Assembly: GCF_003053845.1 (NCBI RefSeq) | Contig: NZ_QAYG01000001.1 | Span: 124,001 to 188,000 of the forward strand | Length of the DNA stretch: 64,000 nt | Source: Breoghania corrubedonensis | Lineage (GTDB): Bacteria; Pseudomonadota; Alphaproteobacteria; Rhizobiales; Stappiaceae | Direction: 5' to 3' | Shown: positions 17,359-27,100 of the stretch, piece after piece | Position numbering within the stretch: the first letter of the stretch is position 1 | How the letters are laid out: every line of letters starts with the position of its first letter | Program-made: the position numbers and the translations under genes | Notes under the pieces: generated by a model | What the model was told of the DNA's origin: nothing | Seen by the model: the letters and a program-made list of their open reading frames with translations, nothing else | Databases searched by the model: none

Positions 17359-17979
17359 TCACAAGGGGCGGTAGGGCGCGCGGCCGCTCGCCAGCGCCTG
17401 ATCCAGCAGGTCCAGCCTGTCCTGCCCCCAGAAGACCTCGCCGTTGAGAACATAGACCGGCGAGCCGAAGGCGCCGGCTTCCGACGCCTGACGGGCATGG
17501 TCGGCGTAGATCGACCTGACCTCCTCGGAGCGGGCGGAAGCCAGAATGTTGCCCTTGTACTCGCCCAGATCGTCCAGAATGCCGGAAATGACATGTTCAT
17601 CGGCGATGTCACGGTCGAGTTCCCAGCAGGCGCGAAAGGCGCGATGGGCGAAATCCGCGACCCGGCCACCCGACTGCGCCAGAACGATCGCCGTGCAATC
17701 GGCCAGTGTCGGATCGGTCGGGAAATGGGCGGGGCGCAGGTTGAGCGGGCGCTCGCGCACCTCGCGCCAGCGCTGCAGCTCCAGCCAGCGATAGGCCTGA
17801 CGGGCGGGATGGCGCTGGGGCAGCGGCAGGCCGCCAGTCTTTGAAAAGACCGCGCCCAGATTGACGGGATAATAACGGATGCCGGCACCGCGCTTTTCCG
17901 CGATTTCCAGCAGCACGTCGTGCCCCAGATAGGCGAATGGCGAAATCAGGGTAAAATAGTAATCGATCGTCACCGTCAC
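17359..17979 (-). CDS. 2-hydroxychromene-2-carboxylate isomerase family protein
   Basis: A 206-residue DsbA-fold (kappa-GST-like) protein. The N-terminus YYFTLISPFAYLGH carries Ser13 at the position of the catalytic serine, and the C-terminal FGSPVYVLNGEVFWGQDRLD is the family hallmark. NahD-type enzymes use glutathione to isomerise 2-hydroxychromene-2-carboxylate in naphthalene degradation, but most genomic homologues lie outside such pathways, and no aromatic catabolism genes are near. The true reaction is therefore open. ATG 17979; both flanks carry repeats or palindromes, so it looks like a single-gene unit. Confidence 0.85.
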   Translation of the reverse strand: MTVTIDYYFTLISPFAYLGHDVLLEIAEKRGAGIRYYPVNLGAVFSKTGGLPLPQRHPARQAYRWLELQRWREVRERPLNLRPAHFPTDPTLADCTAIVLAQSGGRVADFAHRAFRACWELDRDIADEHVISGILDDLGEYKGNILASARSEEVRSIYADHARQASEAGAFGSPVYVLNGEVFWGQDRLDLLDQALASGRAPYRPL

Positions 17980-18130
17980 GCTGAACCCTCCCCCGCCGGG
18001 CCCATATTGTCATTTCCACCCCGGCCCGACGACAATGAAGGGCCGGGACGCACGGGGCAAGCGCCGACATGCGATGTCGCGCGAAACCCCGGCACGCTCC
18101 TTTGAAACCTCAGGCGTTCTCGTTGAAGCC

Positions 18131-18526
18131 TCAAACGTTCTCGTTGAAAATGGAAGCGATCAGCCACTCGTCCTCGATGTTGACGAGGTGATAGTGACAG
18201 GTGAAGGCGAGCGCGACCTCACCGTCCGCGCGCTTCTGGCGCCACGAAACGCTGGCGAGCGCGGTGGGACCGGACACGGACAGCGCATTGACCTCATGGT
18301 CGGATTGCACGACGCCCTCGCTGTCGAGCACCTTCAGCAGCGCGTCGATGTTCTCCATCAGGTCCTCGTCGTCCTCGAACATGTTGCCGCGGTCGAACTG
18401 CCAGATCACCACCGGATAGGCGAAAAGATCTGCAATCGCATCGGCATCGAAGTCGTCGAACGCGGCGGCGTAGGTCGCGAACAGCTCGCGGATGGCGTTC
18501 GTATCCTGGTCGGTCTTCATCGACAT
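18131..18526 (-). CDS. SnoaL-like / NTF2-fold small protein
   Basis: 131 residues with the cone-shaped NTF2-like fold: DTNAIRELFATYAAAFDDFD at the start, then YPVVIWQFD and a C-terminal TCHYHLVNIEDEWLIASIF strand pair. Such proteins bind small ligands or act as isomerases; no specific function can be assigned. ATG 18526 is followed by a second in-frame ATG at 18520. The stop lies inside a short tandem duplication: the 13-bp sequence encoding FNEN recurs at 18115-18127 after the stop, 21 bp away. Confidence 0.75.
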   Translation of the reverse strand: MSMKTDQDTNAIRELFATYAAAFDDFDADAIADLFAYPVVIWQFDRGNMFEDDEDLMENIDALLKVLDSEGVVQSDHEVNALSVSGPTALASVSWRQKRADGEVALAFTCHYHLVNIEDEWLIASIFNENV

Positions 18527-18708
18527 GGCTCTTCCGTTCTTCTCGAAGGCACGCGCTGCCCAGACTGCCTATCTTTTCGGCCACGTCAATTCGTGATCCA
18601 GCCGAGATGCGTGCGGACGTGATCATGACGCATATACCGCGACGCACGGCGTAAGGCGATGGGGGATGAGAGATCGTGCGGACGAACTCACAGCGCGACG
18701 TGGACGCA

Positions 18709-18821
18709 TCCCCTCTCCCATGGGGAGAGGTCAGGGTGAGGGGTGTCGAACTCTCGTGGAGACAGATAACCCGATCCCCCTCACCCGGACCTGCGGTCCG
18801 ACCTCTCCCCATGGGAGAGGT
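18709..18821. repeat. Inverted CTCTCCCCATGGGGAGAG-type intergenic repeat
   Basis: Two arms, each containing a palindrome CCTCTCCC-ATGG-GGAGAGG or its variant, flank a centre with TCAGGGTGAGGGG on one side and CCCCTCACCCGGACC on the other. The structure is a long imperfect inverted repeat filling most of the 402-base gap 18527-18928. I see no gene in that gap. Confidence 0.75.
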
Positions 18822-18928
18822 TATTGGAGCGGCACGCGCGCGCGGCAACATGGCCCGCCTTGCCAGAGACACCGTCGCGGGGATAGGACGGAAGAGGCGT
18901 CTCCCATCACCTCGCGGGTTTCAAGCGA

Positions 18929-21460
18929 TTGCAGCACGATGCGCATCAGGGCCGGGCGGCCCTGCTCCCTCCCCTCTTCCGCGACTGGTTTTCGGCACGC
19001 GGATGGTCGGTGCGCGGGCATCAGCTCGACCTTCTCGAACATGCCGCCGATCAACGCTCCGTTCTGCTGATCGCACCCACCGGCGCGGGCAAGACGCTGG
19101 CTGGCTTCCTGCCGAGCCTCATCGCGCTCGCCAACCCGGAGCGCAACACCGGACGGCGCGACACGAAACGGCGCGGCGTCCACACGCTCTACATCTCGCC
19201 GCTGAAGGCGCTGGCCGTCGATATCGCCCGCAATCTGGAGGCGCCGGTCGCGGAGATGAAGCTCGATCTCGCCATCGAGACGCGCACCGGCGACACCCCC
19301 GCCCACAAGCGCCAGCGCCAGAAGCTCAATCCGCCCGATATCCTGTTGACGACGCCCGAACAGCTCGCGCTGCTGATCGCCTCGCCGGAAGCCGACAGCT
19401 TCTTTGACGGGCTGACCACGGTCATCCTTGACGAGCTGCATGCGCTGGTGACCTCAAAGCGCGGGGACCTGCTGTCGCTGGGGCTTGCCCGGCTCAGGCG
19501 GCTGGCACCCGGCATGCGCGCCATCGGCCTTTCCGCAACCGTGGCCGAACCCGACGACCTGCGCGCCTGGCTGGTGCCGCAGTCAGGGAGCGAGGACAGG
19601 GCGCTCGCCGATCTGGTGACGGCGAGCGAGGGCGCGGCGCCCGACATCACCATCCTGCCGTCCGAGGCGCGCATTCCGTGGTCGGGGCATTCCGCGCGCT
19701 ATGCGCTGCCGGAGATCTACGAGGAGATCCGGGCGCACCGCACGGTGCTGGTTTTCGTCAACACCCGCAGCCAGGCGGAACTGCTGTTCCAGGAGCTGTG
19801 GCGGATCAACGACGACAATCTGGCGATCGCGCTGCACCACGGCTCGCTCGATGCCGGCCAGCGGCGCAAGGTGGAGGCCGCGATGACCGCAGGCCGCCTT
19901 CGCGCGGTGGTGTGTACCTCCTCGCTCGATCTCGGCATCGACTGGGGCGATGTCGATCTCGTCATCAATGTCGGCGCGCCGAAGGGGGCGAGCCGGCTTT
20001 CCCAGCGCATCGGACGGGCCAACCACCGCATGGACGAGCCCTCGAAGGCGCTGCTGGTGCCGGCCAACCGCTTCGAGGTGCTGGAATGCCGGGCCGCGCT
20101 GGAAGCCTCCAAGGCCGGCGTGCAGGACACGCCGCCACCGCGCACCGGCGGGCTCGACGTGCTCGCCCAGCACATTCTGGGCCGCGCCGCCGCCGGCCCG
20201 TTCGACGAGGCGGAGATGTTTGCGGAGGTGACGAGCGCCGCGCCCTATCGCGCGCTCGATGCGCAGACGTTTTCGCGCTGCATCGATTTCGTCGCGACCG
20301 GCGGCTACGCGCTGCGTGCCTATGACCGCTACGCCCGGCTGAAGAAGCGATCCGATGGACTGTGGCGGATCGCCAATCCGACCTTCGCCCAGCAGTACCG
20401 GCTGAATGTCGGCACCATCGTGGAGGCGCCGATGCTGAAAGTCCGGCTGGCGCGCTCAAGCGCAAAGGGTCGGCGCGGGCCGGTCGGGCGTGGTGGCAGG
20501 GTGCTCGGCCAGGTGGAGGAATGGTTCGTCGAGCAGCTGGAGCCCGGCGACACGTTCGTCTTTGCCGGCGAGATCGTGCGCTTCGAAGGCTTGAGGGAGA
20601 ACGAGGCGCATGTCTCGCGTGCCCATGCGGAGGCGCCGAAGGTGCCCTCATACATGGGCGGCAAGTTTCCGCTCTCCACCTACCTCGCCGCCGGCGTGCG
20701 CGCGATGCTGGCGGAGCCCGAGCACTGGCGGGCGCTGCCCGGCCAGGTGCGCGAATGGCTGGAGCTCCAGCGCGAGAAGTCGCTGCTGCCGGCGCGCGAG
20801 GGAATGCTGGTTGAGACGTTTCCGCGCAACAACAAGTCCTACATGGTGTGCTATCCCTTCGAGGGTCGGCTTGCGCACCAGACGCTGGGCATGCTGCTGA
20901 CGCGACGGCTGGAGCGCGCGCGCATGCGGCCCATGGGGTTCGTCGCCAACGACTATGCGCTTGCGGTATGGGGGCTTTCCGACATGGGTGCGGCGATCAC
21001 GCAAGGCACGCTGTCGCTCGATCAGCTCTTCGACGAGGACATGCTGGGCGATGATCTGGATGCGTGGCTTGCGGGCTCCGCACTCTTGAAACGGACCTTC
21101 CGGAACTGCGCCGTAATCGCCGGACTGATCGAGCGCCGGCACCCGGGTCAGGAGAAAACCGGACGGCAAATCACGATCTCCTCCGACCTTATTTATGACG
21201 TTTTGCGCGCTCATGAACCCGACCACATTCTGCTCCAGGCAACCTGGGCGGATGCGGCAACCGGTCTTCTGGATATTTCGCGGTTGGGCGCACTTTTGCG
21301 CCGGATTCGCCAACGAATCACGCATACTGGCCTGAGTTGCGTATCGCCGCTCGCCGTGCCGGTCATGCTCGAGATCGGCCGCGAGCCCATTTACGGCGAG
21401 GCCAACGAGACCCTCCTCGCCGAATTCGCTGACGATCTCATCGCGGAGGCCATGACGTGA
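18929..21460 (+). CDS. Ligase-associated DNA damage response DEXH-box helicase (Lhr-like)
   Basis: An 843-residue superfamily 2 helicase with Walker A APTGAGKT at 49-56, DEXH box DELH at 168-171, SAT motif near 202, the helicase C-domain (FVNTRSQAELLFQELW, SQRIGRANHR) and the Lhr-type winged-helix core. It is predicted to unwind DNA during repair together with PdeM and, in many bacteria, a DNA ligase and an MBL-fold exonuclease. The start shown is TTG 18929, the farthest upstream start codon I could place; upstream is repeat sequence and no strong Shine-Dalgarno is visible, so the N-terminus is uncertain by about 25 residues. Its stop overlaps the pdeM start by 4 bp, so the two are translationally coupled. 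Confidence 0.92.
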   Translation: MQHDAHQGRAALLPPLFRDWFSARGWSVRGHQLDLLEHAADQRSVLLIAPTGAGKTLAGFLPSLIALANPERNTGRRDTKRRGVHTLYISPLKALAVDIARNLEAPVAEMKLDLAIETRTGDTPAHKRQRQKLNPPDILLTTPEQLALLIASPEADSFFDGLTTVILDELHALVTSKRGDLLSLGLARLRRLAPGMRAIGLSATVAEPDDLRAWLVPQSGSEDRALADLVTASEGAAPDITILPSEARIPWSGHSARYALPEIYEEIRAHRTVLVFVNTRSQAELLFQELWRINDDNLAIALHHGSLDAGQRRKVEAAMTAGRLRAVVCTSSLDLGIDWGDVDLVINVGAPKGASRLSQRIGRANHRMDEPSKALLVPANRFEVLECRAALEASKAGVQDTPPPRTGGLDVLAQHILGRAAAGPFDEAEMFAEVTSAAPYRALDAQTFSRCIDFVATGGYALRAYDRYARLKKRSDGLWRIANPTFAQQYRLNVGTIVEAPMLKVRLARSSAKGRRGPVGRGGRVLGQVEEWFVEQLEPGDTFVFAGEIVRFEGLRENEAHVSRAHAEAPKVPSYMGGKFPLSTYLAAGVRAMLAEPEHWRALPGQVREWLELQREKSLLPAREGMLVETFPRNNKSYMVCYPFEGRLAHQTLGMLLTRRLERARMRPMGFVANDYALAVWGLSDMGAAITQGTLSLDQLFDEDMLGDDLDAWLAGSALLKRTFRNCAVIAGLIERRHPGQEKTGRQITISSDLIYDVLRAHEPDHILLQATWADAATGLLDISRLGALLRRIRQRITHTGLSCVSPLAVPVMLEIGREPIYGEANETLLAEFADDLIAEAMT

Positions 21461-22182
21461 ATCTCGGTGCGAGTGCTCTTTGGCGGCATACGCCTCATGT
21501 CGACTGGCATGAAATATACGTCGCGGGCGAACTTCTGACGCTTCATCTGTCGGGTGCCGTATGGTGGGAGGCGGAACGCACGCTGATCGTTTCCGACCTG
21601 CACCTGGAAAAGGCATCCTCCTACGCCACTCGCGGCGTGATGCTGCCGCCCTACGACACCGCCGTGACGCTGGACCGGCTGGCCGCCGTCATCGACCATT
21701 TCGAGCCTGCCCGCGTGATCTCGCTGGGCGACAGCTTCCACGACGGGGAAGCGGCGGCGCGCATGTCGATGGTCAACAAGACCCGGCTGGCGATGATGCA
21801 ACTCGGGCGCGAATGGATCTGGATTTCCGGCAACCACGACCCGGAGGCGAGCGCGGGACTTTTCGGCGAGCACACCGACGAGGCCGATTTCGGCGCGCTG
21901 GTCTTCCGCCACGAGCCGCTGGCCGACATGGTGCTGGGCGAGATCGCCGGCCACCTGCATCCCGCCGGGCGTATCCGCCGGCACGGCCGCTCCATCCGCC
22001 GACCCTGTTTCGCCGGCGACCACACCCGGCTGGTGATGCCGGCCTTCGGCGCGCTGACCGGCGGGCTCAATGTGCTGGAAGAGCCGTGGGACCCGCTTTT
22101 CGACGATCTCGGCTTCACCGCCTACATGCTCGGCGAGGACCGTATCTACCCGATCCCGGCACACAAGCTGCGCGAGGACTGA
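21457..22182 (+). CDS. pdeM: Ligase-associated DNA damage response endonuclease PdeM
   Basis: A 241-residue calcineurin-like metallophosphoesterase. Metal-binding motifs are LIVSDLHLEK, SLGDSFHD, ISGNHD and GHLHP, giving the usual two-metal site. PdeM proteins accompany the Lhr-like helicase in a repair cassette. The GTG start at 21457 overlaps the helicase stop (GTGA). The end is followed after only 16 bp by the convergent TIGR02186 gene. No ligase or exonuclease gene is found beside it. Confidence 0.9.
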   Translation: MNLGASALWRHTPHVDWHEIYVAGELLTLHLSGAVWWEAERTLIVSDLHLEKASSYATRGVMLPPYDTAVTLDRLAAVIDHFEPARVISLGDSFHDGEAAARMSMVNKTRLAMMQLGREWIWISGNHDPEASAGLFGEHTDEADFGALVFRHEPLADMVLGEIAGHLHPAGRIRRHGRSIRRPCFAGDHTRLVMPAFGALTGGLNVLEEPWDPLFDDLGFTAYMLGEDRIYPIPAHKLRED

Positions 22183-22198
22183 GGACGGGCCCCCGCCC

Positions 22199-22996
22199 CT
22201 ATTCCTTGCGGAACATAACCCCGGCGAGCCAGCCGGTGCCCAGGGCCATCAGCACCGTCGCCAGACCGTAGACGAGCGCGTTGGTATGGGCCATCGAATA
22301 GGTGAACTGCTCGAATCCCGCCTTGGCGATGCGCAGCTTCTGCTGTTCCGACGTCAACAGCGCGCCGCCGCGAAAGAGCGACACCGTCACCTTGTAGTTG
22401 CCGTGCGGCACGTTGGCGGGCAGCGGAATGTTGGTGCGGAAAAGCGATGGCGACAGGAACCCCACCGCCGAGGAGCGCTGGGCGTAGAGCCCTTCCTGAA
22501 GCTTCAGCCGCAAGAGCGCATCGCGGAACGTGGCGATGCGCTCCGCACTGTCGTTCACGCCGGCTTCGGCGCGCATCTCCAGATTGGCGGCGCCGATACC
22601 GCGATCGCGCAGCACCTTCTCGTCGGCGATCTCGTTCAGGCGGCGGGTACTGTGCAGCGCGTAGAAAGACGGAATGTCCATGAAGCGTACCGCCTCGTTG
22701 TTCACCCACACGCCAAAGACCCGGTCCTTGCGCCGGGTGACGACGGTTTCCGTGGGGCCGGAGACGGTGACGACGATGTCGTAGGCGTCGGGGCGCTCCA
22801 CCGTCGTGGCATCGCGTTCCACGGTGCCGAAGACCACGATCTCCGCACCAGTGAAGTTGGAGGTTATCTTGACGGTCGGCTCCGACAGGGCGGTGACGAG
22901 CGTTTCGGCACTGCCTTCACGGGCAAGGCACAGGAGAGAGACAAGCGCCAGCAGCGCACGGGCCAGAAGGCCGCTGTTCGCCGCGACACCGCTCAT
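22199..22996 (-). CDS. TIGR02186 family protein (conserved membrane-anchored, unknown function)
   Basis: A 265-residue protein with an N-terminal signal/anchor (LLARALLALVSLLCLAREGS), a beta-rich extracytoplasmic domain (LSEPTVKITSNFTGAEIVVF) and a C-terminal membrane helix (ALVYGLATVLMALGTGWLAG) ending in FRKE. It matches the uncharacterised TIGR02186 family, which is commonly next to a TauE/SafE permease in alphaproteobacteria, as here. ATG 22996 overlaps the permease stop by 4 bp (ATGA). The pair probably forms one transport-related unit with the domain facing the periplasm; the substrate is unknown. Confidence 0.85.
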   Translation of the reverse strand: MSGVAANSGLLARALLALVSLLCLAREGSAETLVTALSEPTVKITSNFTGAEIVVFGTVERDATTVERPDAYDIVVTVSGPTETVVTRRKDRVFGVWVNNEAVRFMDIPSFYALHSTRRLNEIADEKVLRDRGIGAANLEMRAEAGVNDSAERIATFRDALLRLKLQEGLYAQRSSAVGFLSPSLFRTNIPLPANVPHGNYKVTVSLFRGGALLTSEQQKLRIAKAGFEQFTYSMAHTNALVYGLATVLMALGTGWLAGVMFRKE

Positions 22997-23922
22997 TGTC
23001 CGCCCCCCGACAGGACCGAGAACGAGTAGAGATCGACCGGTTCCAGCACCAGATCGATGGCAAAGCGCAGGCCGACGGAGAGCACCACGAGGGCCAGCAG
23101 CGCGCGCAGCTGTTCGCCACGAAGATGCTGGCCGACGCGGGCGCCGAACTGCGCGCCGATGACGCCGCCCACCATCAGGATCAGCGCCAGCAGCGCATCG
23201 ACCGACTGGTTGGTGACCGCGTGCAGCACGGTGGCGACCGCCATGGTCGCCAGGATCTGAACGAGCGAGGTGCCGATCACCACGTTGGTGGGCACGCGCA
23301 GCAGATAGATCAGCGCCGGCACCATAATGAAGCCGCCGCCGATGCCCAGCACCGCGCCCAGAAAGCCGATGGTGATGCCGAGAACCGCGATCGGTATGAC
23401 GGAGACGTAGAGCCTGGAGCGGCGAAAGCGCATCTTGAAGGGAAGACCGTGTACCCAGTTGTGCTGGCCGGGACGGCGCAGACTGACCGGCTTTCCCGAG
23501 CGACTGCGCAGCATGGCGCGCACGGACTCGATCAGCATAAGCCCGCCGATCAGGCTGAGGAACGAGACATAGGCGATCGAGATCGTCAGATCGAGCTGGC
23601 CGACCGCCTGCAACAGGGAGAACAGCCAGACGCCGACGGCAGAACCCGCGATGCCGCCGCACAGCAGCACGAAGGCGAGCGGAAAATCGATCGACTTGCG
23701 CCGCCAGTAGGTGAGCACGCCGGAGAACGAGGAGGCGACGACCTGCGTCGTGACGGTGGCCACCGCCACGGCCGGGGTGATGCCGGTGAAAATCAGCAGC
23801 GGGGTCAGCAGAAAGCCGCCGCCAATGCCGAACATGCCGGAAAGAAAGCCGACAGCGCCCCCCATCGACAGGATCATGAAGATGTTGACCGGAAGCTCGG
23901 CGATGGGAAGGTAAATCTGCAA
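22993..23922 (-). CDS. Sulfite exporter TauE/SafE family permease
   Basis: A 309-residue inner-membrane protein with two repeated TauE halves, each containing the glycine-rich motif (GFLSGMFGIGGGFLLTPLL and GFLGAVLGIGGGFIMVPALI) and about eight helices. Family members export sulfite, sulfoacetate or other anions. The start is chosen at TTG 23922 (LQIYLPIAELPVNIF), where similarity to relatives begins; GTG 23964 and TTG 24018 are in-frame alternatives. No clear Shine-Dalgarno favours any of them. Translationally coupled to the downstream TIGR02186 gene. Confidence 0.87.
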   Translation of the reverse strand: MQIYLPIAELPVNIFMILSMGGAVGFLSGMFGIGGGFLLTPLLIFTGITPAVAVATVTTQVVASSFSGVLTYWRRKSIDFPLAFVLLCGGIAGSAVGVWLFSLLQAVGQLDLTISIAYVSFLSLIGGLMLIESVRAMLRSRSGKPVSLRRPGQHNWVHGLPFKMRFRRSRLYVSVIPIAVLGITIGFLGAVLGIGGGFIMVPALIYLLRVPTNVVIGTSLVQILATMAVATVLHAVTNQSVDALLALILMVGGVIGAQFGARVGQHLRGEQLRALLALVVLSVGLRFAIDLVLEPVDLYSFSVLSGGGQ

Positions 23923-24125
23923 CGGTCCGGTCCGGTGCTCGGGAGTGCGGGGTGACGTCGTCACTGTTTCGCACCGCAAACAAAGCCGTTTAAAGCGCCC
24001 TCTGCCGGGCGCTGTCAATCGACCTTTCGCGGCTGTGGTTCACTTTCGGTTCACTGCGCAGCCCGGTGGCATTACCGCCGAACGCAGGGGGCAGCCTTTC
24101 CCGGCCTGCCCCGGCGGCCGGCCGC

Positions 24126-27100
24126 TCAGATCGAGCGTCCCGCCAGGGCCCGGATCAGCTTGCGGTCAATCGCACCATCGACCGGCAAGCCTGCCTGAAT
24201 CTGGAACGTGCGCACCGCGTCCACGGTCTTGGGACCGATCACGCCGTCGCTGGGACCGGGATCGAAGCCGAGATGGGTGAGCAGAAGCTGCGCCTGCTTG
24301 ACCAGCTCCTGGCTCATATCGGCGGCATCGCCCGGCTTTTCCTTCCAGGCGTCGTCCGGCTTCACGGTGTTTGCGGCGTCGTCGGCGTTCCTCTGTTTCC
24401 AGGAGCTGACCGCCTTGCGCGCTTCGGCAAGCTGGGCTTCGGGCAGCGAATTGGCGATCTCGTCACGCTTGGTCGCCGCGTCGTTGTCACCGAGCTTGGC
24501 TGCGATGGCGAACCACTTGTAGGAGGCGGCGAGATCCTTCTTCACGCCCAGACCGCGCGCATAGAGCACACCGAGATTGAACTGGCTGTCGCGCACGCCG
24601 TGTTCGGCCGCCTTCTCGAACCACCGCGCGGCTCCGGCGAAATCGGGCTTGCCGAGACTGCCATCGGCGAGCAGCACGGCCATGTTGTGCATCGCCTTGA
24701 CGTTGCCTTGATCGGCGGCGCGCTGATACCACTTGCGCGCCTCGGCCAGGTTCTTCTGAACGCCACGGCCCTTTTCGTAGAAACTGCCAAGGCGATACTG
24801 GGCCGGCGCAAGACCGCCTTCGGCGGCGCGCTTGTACCATTCGGCGGCCTTCACGAGATCCGCCGGAACGCCCTTGCCCTCGGTATAGCGAAGGGCGATC
24901 TCGAACTGGGCGCGCGGATTGCCGTTATTGGCCGCCATGCGCAGGGCCAGCGGACCCGCCGCCTCGTCGGGCGCGGGGGCGGACGGGACAGAATCCCGGG
25001 GAGCGGGCTGTTCACCGCGCGGGGCCACAGAGGCCTGCGGCGCGGTGGAAGGTTGTGTGCGGGGGGCCCCGGAGAGCTCGGCGTTTTCACGGCCCGCCGC
25101 CTGCGGGGTGGAACCGGACTCGAACTCGCCGAAGGGCTGAACGGTGCCCGGCGCCTCGAAGCTTCCCGGTTGCGCGGCCGGCTGCTGGAAGGTGACCGCC
25201 TTGTCCGGGGTGCTCGACGGGGCGGGCGGAACCGCACGCGTATCGGCACCTGGCTGGTTGGCGGCGACCTTCGCGCCCTGCGTACCATTGTCGGCGACCG
25301 GCGCCGGTTCTTGCGGCGTGACGTCGAGGATCGTGGAAACCTTGAGGGCGCCGATGGTCAGGATCACGGCGGCGGCGGCATAGACCAGCGGACGGCGCAG
25401 ACGGGATGTGGATCCCGAAGCCGAGCCGGAGGCCTTGGCCTCGGAGCCCTGATCCTTCTTCTTCTTCGCCTTCTTTTCGGCGCGGGTCATTCCGCGTTCG
25501 GCGGCCTCATCGGGAGAGACGGGCGCGACCTTGGCATCGTCGCGCGAGCGCTTCAGCTTGTCGCGAAGCCAGGCGCCGCGATCCTTCGTCTGCGCACCAG
25601 CGCCGTCCTCGTCGGCAGCGACCTCTGCCGCCGCCGCCTGTGCGGCACGGCGGGCCGCCGCGATGAAGTCTGCCTTGCGATCACCGCCGGCGATCTGGCC
25701 CCGCCCCTCGGCGGCCTGCGCCCGCAGCATCGCCGCGAGGTCCGGCTTGCCACTGCCGGGCTCAAGCGGAAGATCCTCGACGGTCGAGAGATCGGGCAGT
25801 TCGCCCTCCTCCGTCTCGTCGTGGTCGGAGGCATCGGTGTGACGGCCGGAAGCCGGCTGCCGGCCGGAGGGATGTCTGGGAGCATGGGGCGGGCGGCCCA
25901 TGGAGACGCGATGCCCGCCACCGCCGGCGGCGACGGCGACATCGGCGAAGCCGACCTCCTCCAGCGCCTGGGAATCGTCTTCCAGTGCGGCAAGGCGCGC
26001 GACGATATCGTTCAGGACCTTCTGGACCTGATCGATGGAATCATCCGTTTCGCGGCGATTGTCCTGTGCCGCTTCGAAAAGACGGGCCAGATCGCCGCGC
26101 AGGCCGTTGATCGCCGCATCCGAGGCCCCGCCCCCCGCGCCCGAGGACGCGGCGGCTTCGCCTTGAGCGCCCTGCGCCCGGCCGGAAAGGGAGGCGTCGA
26201 TCCGCTCCAGCGTGGCCTCGATGTCGCCAAGGCCGGACAGCCGGTCCTCGGTCGCGTCGAGCTGGCCGGCGATGACGGCGATCTGCTGTTCGATGCGCTG
26301 CAGCTTGGCGTCGTCCGGCGCGCCGCCGGAATCGGTGACCAGCGAGTGCGCGAGTTGCTGGATCTGCGGTTCGATGGCCGCGACCAGCGTCTCGTTGTGG
26401 GTCAGTTCGTTGCGCAGCGCGCTGACGTCCTGACGCAGCGCCACAAGCTCGCCGCCGTCATGGCCGCCACCTTCGCCAAGCGCACGCACGATCCCGGCGA
26501 GCTGGTCCTGAAGCTCGGCGATACGCTCCGCGCCGATCTTGTCGGCGGCGGCATCGATGCGCGAGATCGCATGGTCCAGCGAGCCCGCGTCAAGCGGCAT
26601 GCCGTCGATCGTGTCGAGCTTGTTCGTAAGGCTCTCGATCCGCTTTTCCAGAAGCGAGAGGGTCTTTTCGAAGTCGCCGGGGTTGAAGTCGGCCGAAGCG
26701 CCGCCCTGGCGTTCGATCCTGTCCAGCCGGCCGAGGATCTCGCTGAGCCGCTCGTCGACGCGCTCCGACGTGCCGCCCGCGGAGGCGCGATCTTCCGCCA
26801 GCATGGAGGAGATGCGCTCCATGCGGTGGTTCAGCGCATCGAGGATATCGCGGTCGGGCAGCCTCTCCTCAAAGGCGGCGAGACGGTCGTGCAGATCGCC
26901 GGGCAGGACGTGCGCCATCTCGTCCATGCGGGCGCCGAGATCGCGGAGCTGGCTGTCGACGCTGCGCACCAGGTCGGCGACGTCGAGTTCGCCGATGGCC
27001 GCGCGCAGACCGCGCATTTCGTCTTCCAGATGATCGAGCCCCTGAAGGCCGCCGCGCATGGCGAGATCGTGCAGCCGGCCGGCCATGTCGTCGAGCCGGT

